From contig NWUY0300036461.1 in the NCBI GenBank assembly GCA_004151065.3, positions 34,852 through 52,157 of the forward strand: 17,306 bases of DNA. Direction: 5' to 3'. Source of the stretch: Larix sibirica (taxonomy: Eukaryota > Streptophyta > Pinopsida > Pinales > Pinaceae). Each line of letters starts with the position of its first letter. Position 1 is the stretch's first letter. This document shows, in pieces, positions 1 through 9,152 of the stretch. Both the position numbers and the translations under genes were made by a program. Below the pieces are notes generated by a model that saw only the letters and a list, made by a program, of their open reading frames with translations, did not search any database and was not told where the DNA came from.

Positions 1-292
1 AGTAGGTTGGCACACTTCTCCTTCATCTAGGGTGAGACGACACAATTCCTAGTCAGTTAGGGTGAGACACTAGCGCACTTTGTCCTCCTACAAGGTGCGC
101 TTGACCCTCTCTGGCGCTCTGTCTCCTCTACCATGGTGCGATAAGGTTAGTTAGAGGCTACTTTGGGGAGTCTCAAGGTCTTTCTAGAGGTTTGTTGAGG
201 TGNTTTTTTCTCTTTTGGAGTCATTTTCTGTGACTTTCTTGCGAAATAGAAAACCTTCCATTTCTAATATCAATAATTTTTTTTATGGGAAT
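1..292. other. Host flank, possible last exon of the minus-strand gene remnant
   Basis: No gene is recognised here. On the minus strand a strong candidate splice acceptor (pyrimidine-rich tract ending TTTTGTGCAG) sits at 293-302. Beyond it one minus-strand frame starting at base 292 stays open for about 23 codons (IPIKKIIDIRNGRFSISQES and a few more) to a TGA near 225. The phase does not match the upstream donor exactly, and a run of eight A (plus-strand T) just inside the exon could hold an indel. Bases 1-190 are less AT-rich than the rest of the flank, contain two GGGTGAGAC motifs about 30 bases apart and a hairpin, and may belong to a different repeat. Base 203 is N. Confidence 0.3.
72..101. 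repeat. Short inverted repeat (hairpin)
   Basis: AGCGCACTTTGT at 72-83 and ACAAGGTGCGCT at 90-101 are reverse complements with one mismatch, separated by the 6-base loop CCTCCT. No T-run follows and the function is unknown. Confidence 0.6.
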
Positions 293-572
293 CTGCACAA
301 AAGAAAGTTTGTGTCATAAAATGCAAAATACGTTTATCAAACAAATTTATAAATGCACGCAAAGAAACTTTATTGTCACATACATCTAACTGATTTGTTT
401 AGAGAGCATTGGGTACTAGCTACACGGAAGCTTTCGGTCCATTATCCAACAATTATGGTCGATTCCACATTTTTTGTTTGTTCCTTTGTAAGAATTAGCA
501 GATGAATATTGTTATAATCTCCCCACAAAGAAATTAAAATAGAGAATCAATTAATAGAATCTATAAGCTCAC
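293..572 (-). other. Candidate spliceosomal intron of the minus-strand gene remnant
   Basis: Read on the minus strand, the donor is GAGGAAG^GTGAGC (first intron base is the complement of 572). The acceptor is ACTTTCTTTTGTGCAG (last intron base is the complement of 293). The 280-base interval between them is AT-rich with many stops, as a plant intron should be. The donor follows directly on an open coding frame in 573-690. Splicing is inferred from sequence only. Confidence 0.45.
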
Positions 573-690
573 CTTCCTCACCAGCACCAACTGTAGATTG
601 TTCATTTCTATCAGAATTATTATTTTTTGTTGATTCTTTAATGCCATCATCACCATGATGTGATATTCTCTTCCTATTATAGGTTTCTTG
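573..690 (-). pseudogene. Downstream part of an exon split by the retrotransposon
   Basis: On the minus strand this stretch is open throughout in one frame and encodes a hydrophilic low-complexity segment (starts QETYNRKRISHHGDDGIKES, ends STVGAGEE). It ends at a good splice donor, GAG GAA G^GTGAGC. There is no start codon, because the upstream part of the same exon lies at 14332-14351 on the far side of the element. Joining the two parts through a single copy of the CAAAT duplication keeps one reading frame and gives an exon of 138 bases with a phase-1 acceptor and a phase-1 donor. The segment looks like a disordered linker or C-terminal tail and shows no known domain. Confidence 0.5.
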
Positions 691-695
691 CAAAT
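691..695. repeat. Target-site duplication, left copy (CAAAT)
   Basis: CAAAT immediately precedes the 5' LTR, which begins TGTTG. The identical CAAAT at 14332-14336 immediately follows the 3' LTR, which ends CCCAACA. A 5-bp duplication is the standard footprint of Ty3/gypsy integrase. Confidence 0.93.
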
Positions 696-1180
696 TGTTG
701 TGCCCGTGAATTGTCACCTTTTTTATTGCTTGTTTACCCTGTTTTGGACTCCCTTGAGTTCATTTTTACCTCTTTTTGATACTATCTTTCCCTAATTTCA
801 GTCCTAGACCCAAGGTACAACCCCTCTAATTATTTGCATTGTTTTGAGTTATAATGTAACAATTTAAAGTGTTTATGTGCTTAAGTTGGCTTATTAATCG
901 GATGACTCAACCTCTTGTGTGAACAAGGTAGGAGCAGGCTTATTGTGCATTGAACATTTTATGTTGTTACTTCCCTGTGGACCAAAGTACAAACTATTTT
1001 TGGGATATTGTTACCTACGATGCTGCTACTTCTTCTCATACATCATTGTCATTATATTGACACTTGAGCAGTTGGTCTTCGACCGATGCTCTAGTGCAAG
1101 TTATACAAATGCCAGAAAGACACCAGGTGGTTACTCGAGGATCTGGAAGTTCAACATTTACGAAATACCATGCATATTTT

Positions 1181-1186
1181 TATAAA
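1181..1186 (+). promoter_or_regulatory. Candidate TATA box of the 5' LTR
   Basis: TATAAA occurs here and is conserved at the equivalent place in the 3' LTR (13267-13272). It lies about 130 bases upstream of a conserved AATAAA, a reasonable U3/R arrangement. A second TA-rich candidate, TATAATAT near 1429, is also present in both LTRs, so the real start site is unsettled. Confidence 0.35.
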
Positions 1187-1242
1187 GTGGTTGTAATTGC
1201 AAATTAGAAAGTAACATATATAGGTTATAAATTGAATGAACA

Positions 1243-1269
1243 ACCTTGATAATCTCTTATTCTCAAGGT
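1243..1269. repeat. Imperfect inverted repeat in the 5' LTR
   Basis: This is the 5' LTR counterpart of the palindrome at 13329-13355. It keeps the outer ACCTTGA and TCTCAAGGT arms but has mismatches towards the centre. Confidence 0.6.
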
Positions 1270-1310
1270 GTTCAATTATTCGAATTCAAGGATGTTGTTA
1301 CTTGCGTGAC

Positions 1311-1316
1311 AATAAA
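1311..1316 (+). promoter_or_regulatory. Candidate LTR polyadenylation signal AATAAA
   Basis: AATAAA follows GACAATAAAAATATG-type sequence that is conserved in the 3' LTR at 13397-13402. It lies downstream of the candidate TATA box. Position is the only support. Confidence 0.3.
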
Positions 1317-2250
1317 AATATGTATTCTAGTGTTCACAGGTGGTATGTAGAACATAGGATTAAGACTTGGGGATAAAGAAGGAGCGCGGGAAGAATAGTG
1401 TTGCGATTTGTAATTGGACCCTTTCTCTTATAATATGAACACTCTTTTTTATTCTCTAAGTCTTTAAGTGTGTGTAGTAGCCTTGGTGAGAGAAGTAAGG
1501 GCCCCCTTCCCTGACCAAGAGTTTCTTGATTCATTAATTGTTTTCTATAATAGTTAATTAGTGTGTGTGTGTTTATTGATCTCTTCACTACCGCATTGAT
1601 CGATTTCAGAATTGGTACTATAGGGTTTCTTGGTGAAGATGACTGATTAATAATAAACGTGTGATGTTTATCCTCTGTTATTTCTTTAACTCTGGTTGCA
1701 GAAAAGATTAATTAATTTTTATTAAGTTAAATGGCATTCTTGATTTTATAGATGCATTGTTCTTTAAAGATTGGATGAATGATTGATTTAGATGTTATGA
1801 TTTTAATGAGCTTGTTATTATGAGAGTTTGGTAATTAAGAATTGGTTTTATGTAGACTGTAATTTAATTCATGTAGTAGAATTTTCTTGAGGAATGGAGT
1901 GTTAGCAATTGAGTATTACAATAGAGGTTTTCTTGTTTCGAGTTGTGTGGATTACTGTAGAATGTTTTTCAGATCTCATAGTGGATCAGTGCTAAGGATT
2001 TTCATAGAGAGTATTGTTGAGTGGTATTTCTTGAGTTCTTGTTTTATGAATTAGAATTTCCAAATTAATTAGAATGATACTAATTTGTCCCCTTACTTGC
2101 ATTGCATCTGGTTTTCGTTACAGCATTAGAGAACAATTACATATGCATATATTTTGCACATAGAATTGAAAGTTAATGTCGTTGGATTGATAATTAATAT
2201 GTGTGTGCTAGTTTGGTGATTTCAATAGACCAGCATTACACCCAACATTT

Positions 2251-2268
2251 TGGCGCCGTTGTCGGGGA
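2251..2268 (+). other. Primer binding site complementary to tRNA-Asp
   Basis: TGGCGCCGTTGTCGGGGA starts 3 bases after the 5' LTR. It pairs with the 3' end of plant tRNA-Asp (ending in CCA) at 17 of 18 positions; the exception is a C-to-T change at 2262. tRNA-Asp priming is characteristic of Athila-type elements. Confidence 0.9.
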
Positions 2269-2479
2269 GGTTACAAGGTGCAAGCTTGCAACTTATGATG
2301 TTTTTTTTCCTAGGTGCATTTGGTTCTGCTAAGACCTAATATATAAATATGGGAGGTAAGAACCTACACATCTATCATCGATTCCTTGTGTGGGGATCAT
2401 CTGTGGTAGACTCTCGTCTCATCTGAACTAATGTTTCTTGTTTAATTTTTTGGTGTGAGTAAAGTAGAATATGGAATGA
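2269..2479 (+). other. Leader between primer binding site and gag
   Basis: About 210 bases of untranslated leader with no convincing open frame. It would carry the packaging signal of an active element, but I cannot identify one. Confidence 0.5.
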
Positions 2480-4532
2480 ATGAATAGAGGAACAAATCCT
2501 AAGGGTAGAGGTAGACCACCATATACTAATAAAACTATAGGTAGAGAGGAATGCAAGGACCATCGGAGAAAAACATACATTCAAGAAATCATCGAAAAGG
2601 TTGAATTAGAATCTGCATCACGCCATGCAGTAGTGCCTCAAACATGACTCAACCATCCACACTCCAAACAATGGGGGTCGACTGCTACTATAGAGGTTGA
2701 GTTGCATGATCTTCCAGAACAATGAAGTGAGACAATGGAGCCGAGTCCAGAAAGGAGGTCAACCTTGATAGTTATAATAGAAGGACCTGATCCTCATTCA
2801 CCTCCAACAGAACTAGGGCCTCACATACCAATAGAAGGGAACAGGGAGATATAGGGGGGCACAAATGAACATTAGATTTTAATAGTCCCCGAATTAAACT
2901 CTCTTTGGATTAAGGAAGTGTCGTCAAGACCTCTATACCAAATACAGAGGAATCTATTCCATTTGAATGGGTTCCTGTTGATTTTGGAATCCCTGAGGTC
3001 CTGAGGGATACAGGAAATTGTGGGATGATACAAATCCACGAATAATAGATTCTACTACATCTACCATTCAATTCCCCATTGTTGATACTACAGGGGTGGC
3101 ACCAATGAAACCTATTTTGTTCTCTACTCTCCAATTTTTTCACTGGTTAACCACTGAGGATCTATACGCCTTCCTGTTCGAATTTGACGCATTATGCATA
3201 AGCTATGACTACACTTCCAATTTACAGAAACTCAAATTGTTCCCTTCCACTTTGACGGGGGTGGCCTTGAGATGGTTCAAGGGATTGGGCGGTGGATCTA
3301 TAATGACATGGGATGAAATGAAGAATGCCTTTCTCAAAAAATATCAATAATATTACATATCTCGAGACCCCAGGGAAGAAATTTTCAAGATGAATAAAAA
3401 AGAGGAAGAGAATTTGGAGGACTACGTAGAACATTTCCAGTACAATCTACAGATATCTCCACATGCTGCACTTGAGAATGAAGTCTTGAAGACAATTCTG
3501 ATCCAAGGAATGAGGGATGAATGGATTGACATGTTGAATGTAATGGGAAAAGGAGATATCTCTAAGGAAATATATGGGACCATTTGTGACTAGTGTAGGA
3601 GATGTTCTCAAGGATATTCTAGAAATAGGATAGGAATTAGAGACCTTACTACCAGGGTGGCCAGGTATGCTAGTGGAAGAGCAACTCGAACAGAGATAGG
3701 AACCATGTTGGAAGATTTCAAAACCCACATTCTTAGGGCCTTATCATAATGGCTATATGTATTTCAGACGAAGCATAGACAATTTGAGGAAGATAAGTTA
3801 TTGGTCATTTTCTCTCCAAGATGCAGACAAAAGCACCCAACTAAGGAGTGTCTGCTCAATGCTATGGATTTATGTGCAGTTTGAGACAAGGACCATCCTA
3901 TGAAATCATGTCCATTAATACTAGGGTTGAAGGCAGTTTACCAAATTACTAGCAAGGAAGTCAAACTAACATACTTTCTAGGACAAAAGAAGCCATGGAA
4001 AAATCGACCTTGAGGTATTAATTAGGACCCATATGCATTTTTTAATAATTGGAAAAATCAATATATGTATCGGCATCCGCAAAACCATTATACATCTAAG
4101 CAATCATAATGCCCTACCCAACAATGCCAAAATTCACAATAGTTTCAATATCCTTCTCCTTGGGTACCTTGGCCAGATCAACCAAGCCAGAACCCAACAT
4201 GGTCTCAAAACTGGTGAAAAAAACCTTTCCCTACACAATAGTTCCCAGTGCCACAACCTATATTACCTCAGCAATTACTAGCACCGGTACCTGTTCATCC
4301 GCAACTGCAACTTCCTATGAACATGCCTATGAATACTCATATGAATGCCCCTGCAATTCAATCCCAACTTCCTATACAAGCAAACCCCAAACTGAATAAT
4401 AAGATGCTTCAGCAAGCTGAAACAAATACCTTTCCATCCTATAGTATCATCCCTTTACAGTGCAATGAAATTCATTTAAGGTCTGGAAGGGTAATTCAAC
4501 CTAAGAATCCACCAATAATTATGGAGGAATAA
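2480..4532 (+). pseudogene. gag: Degenerate gag (capsid and nucleocapsid)
   Basis: Gag forms the particle that packages element RNA. I chose the ATG at 2480 because it opens a basic N-terminus (MNRGTNPKGRGRPPYTNK) soon after the leader; the first stop is at 2645. After shifts near 2920 and 3010 the frame settles in that of base 3018. There 3018-3350 and 3390-3593 give a clear retrotransposon gag core, with LTGVALRWFKGL followed by a WDEMKNAFLKKY block and an EEENLEDY block. Further on, 3813-3920 holds two zinc-knuckle-like motifs of CX2CX3HX4C type, both broken: the first Cys of knuckle one is Ser (3813) and the second Cys of knuckle two is a TGA stop (3882). A Pro/Gln/Asn/Met-rich tail (about 4248-4400) precedes the stop at 4530. 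At least ten in-frame stops are scattered through it. Confidence 0.85.
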
Positions 4533-5504
4533 ACCTCATCTCCCAATGCAGAGCAACCACAAGAGAAGGACATGAATCTTTACCAAGTCACAACCCCAGA
4601 AGTAACAATAGTTGTTACTAGTTCAACTCAATCCCATATTGTTACCCCTCCATATGCAGAAAGAATGGAAATAAAAAGGATTACCCCATAGCCTGAGTTC
4701 AACCTTTTGGGAGAAATTTAGAATTTACGTGTTAAAATACCCTTGTCACAAGAAATTCAGGATGTTGCAATTTATGCTAAAACTATTAGGGAGTTGTGCC
4801 CTGGGAAACTGGGAAGAAAACATAAGGATCCACCAACTATTCATGTATTAGGGAAGTTATTCGACCTAATTTTAGAAAATATCACACCTATCAAATATGA
4901 TGATCCTGGGAACCCAACCGTTATTGTCAAAATTCAAGTAATTTTTTTTCCTAATACCTTAGTTGACCTTCGCACAACTATCAACATAATGACAAAGGAT
5001 GCGAGGGAGGAACTAAATATTGAAAATATGAGACCGACCCCTATTGTCCTAGAATTGGCATACAAATCTACTATTAGGCCAGAGGGGATAGTAGATGCCG
5101 TTAGCATATCAGTTGACCATTGGGAATATCTAGCTGATTTCCTTGTCTTGTAGACGAAATCTCATTTAGAAGGCCATTCTCTAATCTTGGGAAGGTTGTG
5201 GATAGCAACAATAGATGCCTATATTAGTTGCATATTAGGAAATATGACTACTTCCCATGGGGATTCTAAAAATAACCTAACCCTCTACCCTCTAACAAGA
5301 CCTAGTGCGACTTGTGAAGGTTTTGCATGGGCTGATTTTGAAATTGAAAATGAAACTGTGCAGCCCGTCCTCACCATTAATAAATATTTGAATTTTAAGA
5401 ATGAAATGGAGGATGATGTTATCTCGAGTTTTATCAACAACCCACCCTCTATCTCCCACCCTGCATATCAACTAATACATAACACATTAGAGGACAATAC
5501 ATAG
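4533..5504 (+). pseudogene. Degenerate gag-pol linker and aspartic protease
   Basis: The protease would cut the Gag-Pol polyprotein. It lies in the same frame as gag. After a Thr/Val-rich linker with stops (4533-4742), 4743-5153 and 5187-5504 form one near-continuous frame broken by a TAG at 5151. The active-site block reads LVDLRTTINIM, where plant Ty3/gypsy proteases normally have D-[LST]-G-[AST]; the Asp codon (4965) is kept but the next-but-one Gly is Arg (4971). The downstream block ILGRLWIATIDAYISC matches the conserved ILGRP-x-L-A-T-x-D-A region before reverse transcriptase, with Pro replaced by Leu. Function is lost through both the stop and the Arg substitution. Confidence 0.8.
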
Positions 5505-6480
5505 GATAATCCTGAACAAGAACCATAAGATGAAGAGGAAATTTTGACAACAAAAAATCATGGTAGTATCCCTATCGAAACTGAGCCAGGAAAAACGTTA
5601 AACATAAACCCAAATCTAACTCCATTGCAAAGAAACTAGCTGTTACAAGTTTTAAAATATCAAAAGATGGATTTTGCATGGGATTAGAGAGATATGAATG
5701 GTGTACACCCTGATCTCTATACGCACCACATCTATATCAAAAAATACTAGATCCCAAGTAGACAACCACAAAGGAGGATGAGCCATGTATTACGAGACAT
5801 TGTCAAACAAGAGCTCCATAAAATTTTGTTAAATTTATCTATCCTATATCTGATAGTGAATGGGTGTCACATCTTGTCATAGTTCCAAAGAAGAATGGAA
5901 AATTCTGTATTTTGGGAGATTATAGAGAATTGAACAAAACCACACAAATGGATCATTTCCCACTGCCCCTCATAGACCAAGTGATTGACACTCTCTCATG
6001 GAATAAATTACTTTCCTTTCGCGATGGTTTCAATGGCTACAACCAAATCTAGATAGCCCCTAAATATCAAGATAAGACTACTTTTACCTATCCATGGGGT
6101 ACGTTTGCATATCGTGTTCTCCCATTCGGTCTCTCCAACGCACCTGCCACTTTTCAGAGGGCCATTTTGGGCATTTTATTGGATTTTGTAAATTAAAGTG
6201 TTGATATTTTTATGGATGATTTCACACCATATGGTACTACCTTTGAAGAAGCGATATCTAACCTTGAAAAAGTAATCAAGTGTTGTAAACAAAAAAGTGC
6301 CATATGCTAATGACAGAAGGGATTGTGTTAGGATATTTTCCTTAAGCTGCAAGTATTCAGGTCAACCCAGAGAAATTTAAGGTAATACTTGACATGCCTC
6401 CACCTAAGACAGAGAAAGAGGTATGTATTTTTCTGGGTAAGACTAGTTACTATCGTCGCTTCATGGAAAATGATTCGAAA
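5505..6480 (+). pseudogene. pol: Degenerate reverse transcriptase domain of pol
   Basis: The palm and fingers are easily recognised. ISDSEWVSHLVIVPKKNGKF starts near 5850, followed by DYRELNKTT, FRDGFNGYNQI (first catalytic Asp kept), LPFGLSNAPATFQRA and the catalytic box IFMDDF at 6209-6223, with both Asp kept. The frame runs with gag up to about 5830, shifts by an indel between 5826 and 5840, then shifts again near 6300, where several conserved residues are also missing. The thumb (IQVNPEKFKVILDMPPPKTE) follows in the frame of 6304. Stops include TAG at 6050 where the family has Gln, and TAA within the segment before the DD box. Even with the catalytic Asp residues present, the polypeptide cannot be made. 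Confidence 0.9.
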
Positions 6481-7002
6481 AACACTTCTCCTTTGTTTGA
6501 TTTATTAATTAATGATGCATACTTTTGTTAGACTAATAAGTGTGATGCGGCTTTTGGGAAATTAAAATAATTACTATCCATAGCCCCTATTTTATGAGGA
6601 CCAAACTGGAGCTTTCCATTTCACATTGCTTCATATGCATCAGACATAGTTTTTGGGGTGGTATTGGGTTAGGAAGAAGACAAGAAACCATATGGCATTT
6701 ACTATGCTAGTAAAAATTTAACTCCAACATAACTAAATTATACAGTTACAGAAAAGGAGTTTTTGGTGGTGGTGTTCTTAGTCAACATGTTTCAGCATTA
6801 TATCATAGGTTATCCCACATTTATTCACACAGATCATTCGGCAATCAGGTATCTCGCTAAAAAACCTATCACAAACTCATGAGTCACTAGATGGTTGTTT
6901 CTTCTATATGAATTTGATATTACAATTGTTTACAATCCTGGGAAAGATAACATAGTATCATATTTCTTGTTTAGGTTTGTCACAAATAGGGATGATTCTC
7001 CT
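6481..7002 (+). pseudogene. pol: Degenerate RNase H domain of pol
   Basis: RNase H would remove RNA from the RNA-DNA hybrid. Recognisable blocks, in the same frame as the thumb, are ASDIVFGVVLG, YYASKNLTP, NYTVTEKEFLVVV, FIHTDHSAIRYL, then VTRWLFLLYEFDI and PGKDNIVSYFLFR. The first catalytic Asp of the usual D-A-S-D block is Tyr here, and the final D-x-L-S-R block has become YFLFR. Two of the four metal-binding positions are therefore lost, while Glu in TEKE and Asp in HTDH remain. Stops interrupt it where the family has Trp (TAG after YFC), Gln (TAA after GKLK and after LTPT, TAG after VVLG) and Arg (TGA after PIL). Confidence 0.85.
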
Positions 7003-8395
7003 GTAGAATATGACTTTCTATATGAACATCTATTTGAAATCTTTGTCTATACACCTTTTTCTGCAGATATTGCTATTTTTCTTGCTGTAGGAAAGTTACC
7101 TGACCATATTTCTACCAGAGAACGACAAAGAATTATCCAACAAAGTGAAAGGTACTTGTGGGTGAATGGTTTTCTTTTTTATATAGGACCTGATCAAATT
7201 ATCCAAAGATGCATCCATGAAGATGAAATTACCGATGCTTTGAAGGCCTACCACAAATAGCACTATGGGGGCCATTTTGTTGATATAAGGACCGACCAAA
7301 AATCATTTCATATGGGCTATTATTGGTCTACTGGTTTTCGTGATGCAAAGTAATATGTCCAGAAGTGTGATAGTTTCCAGCGAGTGGGCCAACCCATTCA
7401 ATTAGATGAGATGTTGTTACAATTTCATTAGTCATAGAGCCCTTTGAAAAATAGGCTCTTGACTTTGTCGACCCATTTAACCCTCCATCCTAGTAGAAAT
7501 TGTATATCCTAGTTTGCATGTATTATGTGACTAAGTGGGTTGAAGCAAAGGCTCTTACCAATGCAATAGAACAAACCATCATGGATTTAGTTTTCGAGGA
7601 AATATTTGTCCGATATGGAATGCCAAGAGAGATAGTTACAAACGAAGGAAAATAATTTATTGGGAACAAGATTAAGTAGATGCTTTCAAAATACAAGATC
7701 CAACACCGCATCACTTCACCATACCATCCACAAGGCAAGGACAGGTGGATATTACAAATAAAGTTTTGGAAAATATCCTTACGAAAACCAAGGCTAGTCA
7801 TTTCAAGGATTGGGATGATAGATTGTCGGAATCCTTATGGGCATACAGGACAACTTGGCGAAGCACCACAGGTTTCTCTCCATTTGAGTTGGTATATGGT
7901 AAGAATCCAATATTCCCAATTGAAATTGAAATCAATACACTCAAAACGGCTATATAAGTTGGATTAGATCTCACAGAAGCTCAAAAGAATAGGTTGGAAC
8001 AACTCAATGAGTTGGATGAAATTTGATTAGCAGTGTTGCAACACAAATATATTGTTCAACAGAAGCATGCTAAGTGTCACAATAAAACTATTAAGAAAAA
8101 GGTGTTTCAGCCGGGGGATTGAGCTCTAATGTATGATTCCAAATTCAAGGATTTTAAACATAAACTCTAAACCAAGTGGTTGGGTCTGTATGAGGTAGAC
8201 ATAGTATTCAGCAATGGCACTGTCAAACTTGTCACCATAGATGAAGATCGTACTCCTCTACACGCAAATGGAGAATGTCTACGATTATATCGTAAGCCAT
8301 CTTCAAAATATTCCTTCGTTCTACAAATCTCCTCTAATCCACATTTGCAGGTGTTATTGAATGAGGAACATTCCTCTATGACCACAACAACTTGA
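7003..8395 (+). pseudogene. pol: Degenerate integrase of pol
   Basis: Integrase would insert the cDNA. The N-terminal zinc-binding part (about 7240-7400) keeps GGHF and CDSFQRVG, but the second Cys of the usual C-D-x-C-Q motif is Phe. The frame then changes near 7430. The core has ALDFVDPF (first Asp, 7461), TKWVEAKAL, FVRYGMPREIVTNEG (second catalytic Asp is Asn at 7641) and SPYHPQG. A one-base shift near 7740 leads to QVDITNKVLENIL, where the family's third acidic residue (Glu) reads Asp. The region after that (7745-8395) includes LWAYRTTWRSTTGFSPFELV, a long basic/Gln-rich helix region and a C-terminal block TKWLGLYEVDIVFSNGTVKL ending at TGA 8393-8395. Further stops stand at positions where Trp or Gln is expected. 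Confidence 0.9.
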
Positions 8396-8408
8396 TTCAA
8401 ATAATAAA

Positions 8409-8612
8409 AATAATGATATTGGCTATGAAAATTCTGTCGGAACGTAGTCAAGAGGATGTTAGCTGAAAACTAGTTTTCTAGCGATCGACATCTTTAAAAA
8501 ATAAAAAATAAAAAATAAAATAATAATGTTGGTTGTGAAAATTCTTCCAGAATGTGGTCAAGAGGATATTAGCTCAAAACTAGTTTTTTAGTGATTGGCA
8601 TCTTTAAAAAGG
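8409..8612 (+). repeat. Tandem duplication of about 94 bases, offset 110
   Basis: The stretch at about 8409-8502 is repeated at about 8519-8612 with a constant offset of 110 bases. Both copies run from GG(C/T)T(A/G)TGAAAATTC through AGTCAAGAGGAT(G/A)TTAGCT and CTAGTTTT to GACATCTTTAAAAA or GGCATCTTTAAAAA. An A-rich (ATAAAA)n tract separates them. It starts just after the integrase stop and is non-coding. Confidence 0.85.
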
Positions 8613-8663
8613 AAAAAACACTGCTGTAACTTCAGGAATTTCTCTATTGTTAATTGGTTGCTT

Positions 8664-9076
8664 GTTGTTACTTCTGCAGATGTTGTTACTTGTTCGTGCA
8701 CTGTTACTTCTCCATATGTTGTTACTTCTCCGCATGTTGTTACTTCTCTAGATATTGTTACTTGTATGCACACTGTTACTTCTCCAGATGTTGTTACCTG
8801 GCCAAGTGTTATTACTTCTGCAGATGTTGTTACTTATCCACGTGTTGTTACTTCTTCAAATGTTGTTACTTGGCCATGTGTTGTTACTTCTGCAGATGTT
8901 GTTACTTGTACGTGCGCTATTACTTCTTCAGATGTTGTTACTTGGTCGCCTATTGTTACTTCTGCATATGGTGTTACTTGTCCACATGATGCTACTCCTT
9001 TAGGTGTTGTTATATTCCAAGTGTTGTTACTCTTTTTCATATTGTTATTTTTCCAAATGGTGTTGCTTTTTCAAGT
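8664..9076 (+). repeat. 18-bp minisatellite with a 72-bp higher-order period
   Basis: About 23 head-to-tail copies of an 18-bp unit, consensus GTTGTTACTTCTNCAGAT. Units start at 8664 and every 18 bases after that without a single indel to 9005 (19 units), then four decayed units reach 9076. Every fourth unit shares its variable half: units 1, 5, 9, 13 and 17 end mostly in CTGCAGAT; units 2, 6, 14 and 18 carry TTGTNCNTGC-like or TTGTCCACAT ends; units 8, 12 and 16 carry TGGCC or TGGTC. This implies amplification of a four-unit block. Because 18 is divisible by 3, several frames on both strands are open across it (one gives VVTS-type hexapeptides); I do not regard these as genes. Confidence 0.9.
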
Positions 9077-9110
9077 GACAACATCATGACACCTCATAAA
9101 TTTCATTTGC

Positions 9111-9152
9111 TTGATCAACTTATGTTACTTATATAAGTAACAACATGATCAA
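9111..9152. repeat. Inverted repeat with a perfect 18-bp palindromic core
   Basis: TTGATCA near 9111 and TGATCAA at 9146-9152 flank the perfect palindrome GTTACTTATATAAGTAAC at 9124-9141. The right arm contains AAGTAACAAC, the reverse complement of the minisatellite core GTTGTTACTT, so this looks like an inverted echo of the array just upstream. Confidence 0.8.

Larger units (their letters stand above)
696..2247 (+). repeat. 5' long terminal repeat
   Basis: The 1552-base repeat begins TGTTGTGCCC and ends CCCAACA, so its termini form the short inverted repeat TGTTG/CAACA. It matches 12788-14331 over its whole length. In the first 270 or so aligned bases I counted by hand about 24 differences, most of them transitions plus a few small indels, giving roughly 90 percent identity there. 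It holds a candidate TATA box (1181), a candidate polyadenylation signal (1311), a (TG)n run near 1561-1571, and several copies of the TTGTTAC motif that also makes up the internal minisatellite. Confidence 0.93.

Noticed and set aside
919-1185. 88-codon open frame in the 5' LTR
   Set aside because: It lies in LTR regulatory sequence, is not intact in the 3' LTR copy and has no protein-like features.
8664-9005. CRISPR-like array
   Set aside because: Units are contiguous 18-mers with no unique spacers of constant length, in a plant retrotransposon.
8595-9089. 164-codon plus-strand open frame (VVTS repeats) and parallel frames on both strands
   Set aside because: The 18-bp period is a multiple of 3 and the unit lacks stops, so several frames are open at once. 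This is expected from the repeat and is not evidence of a gene.
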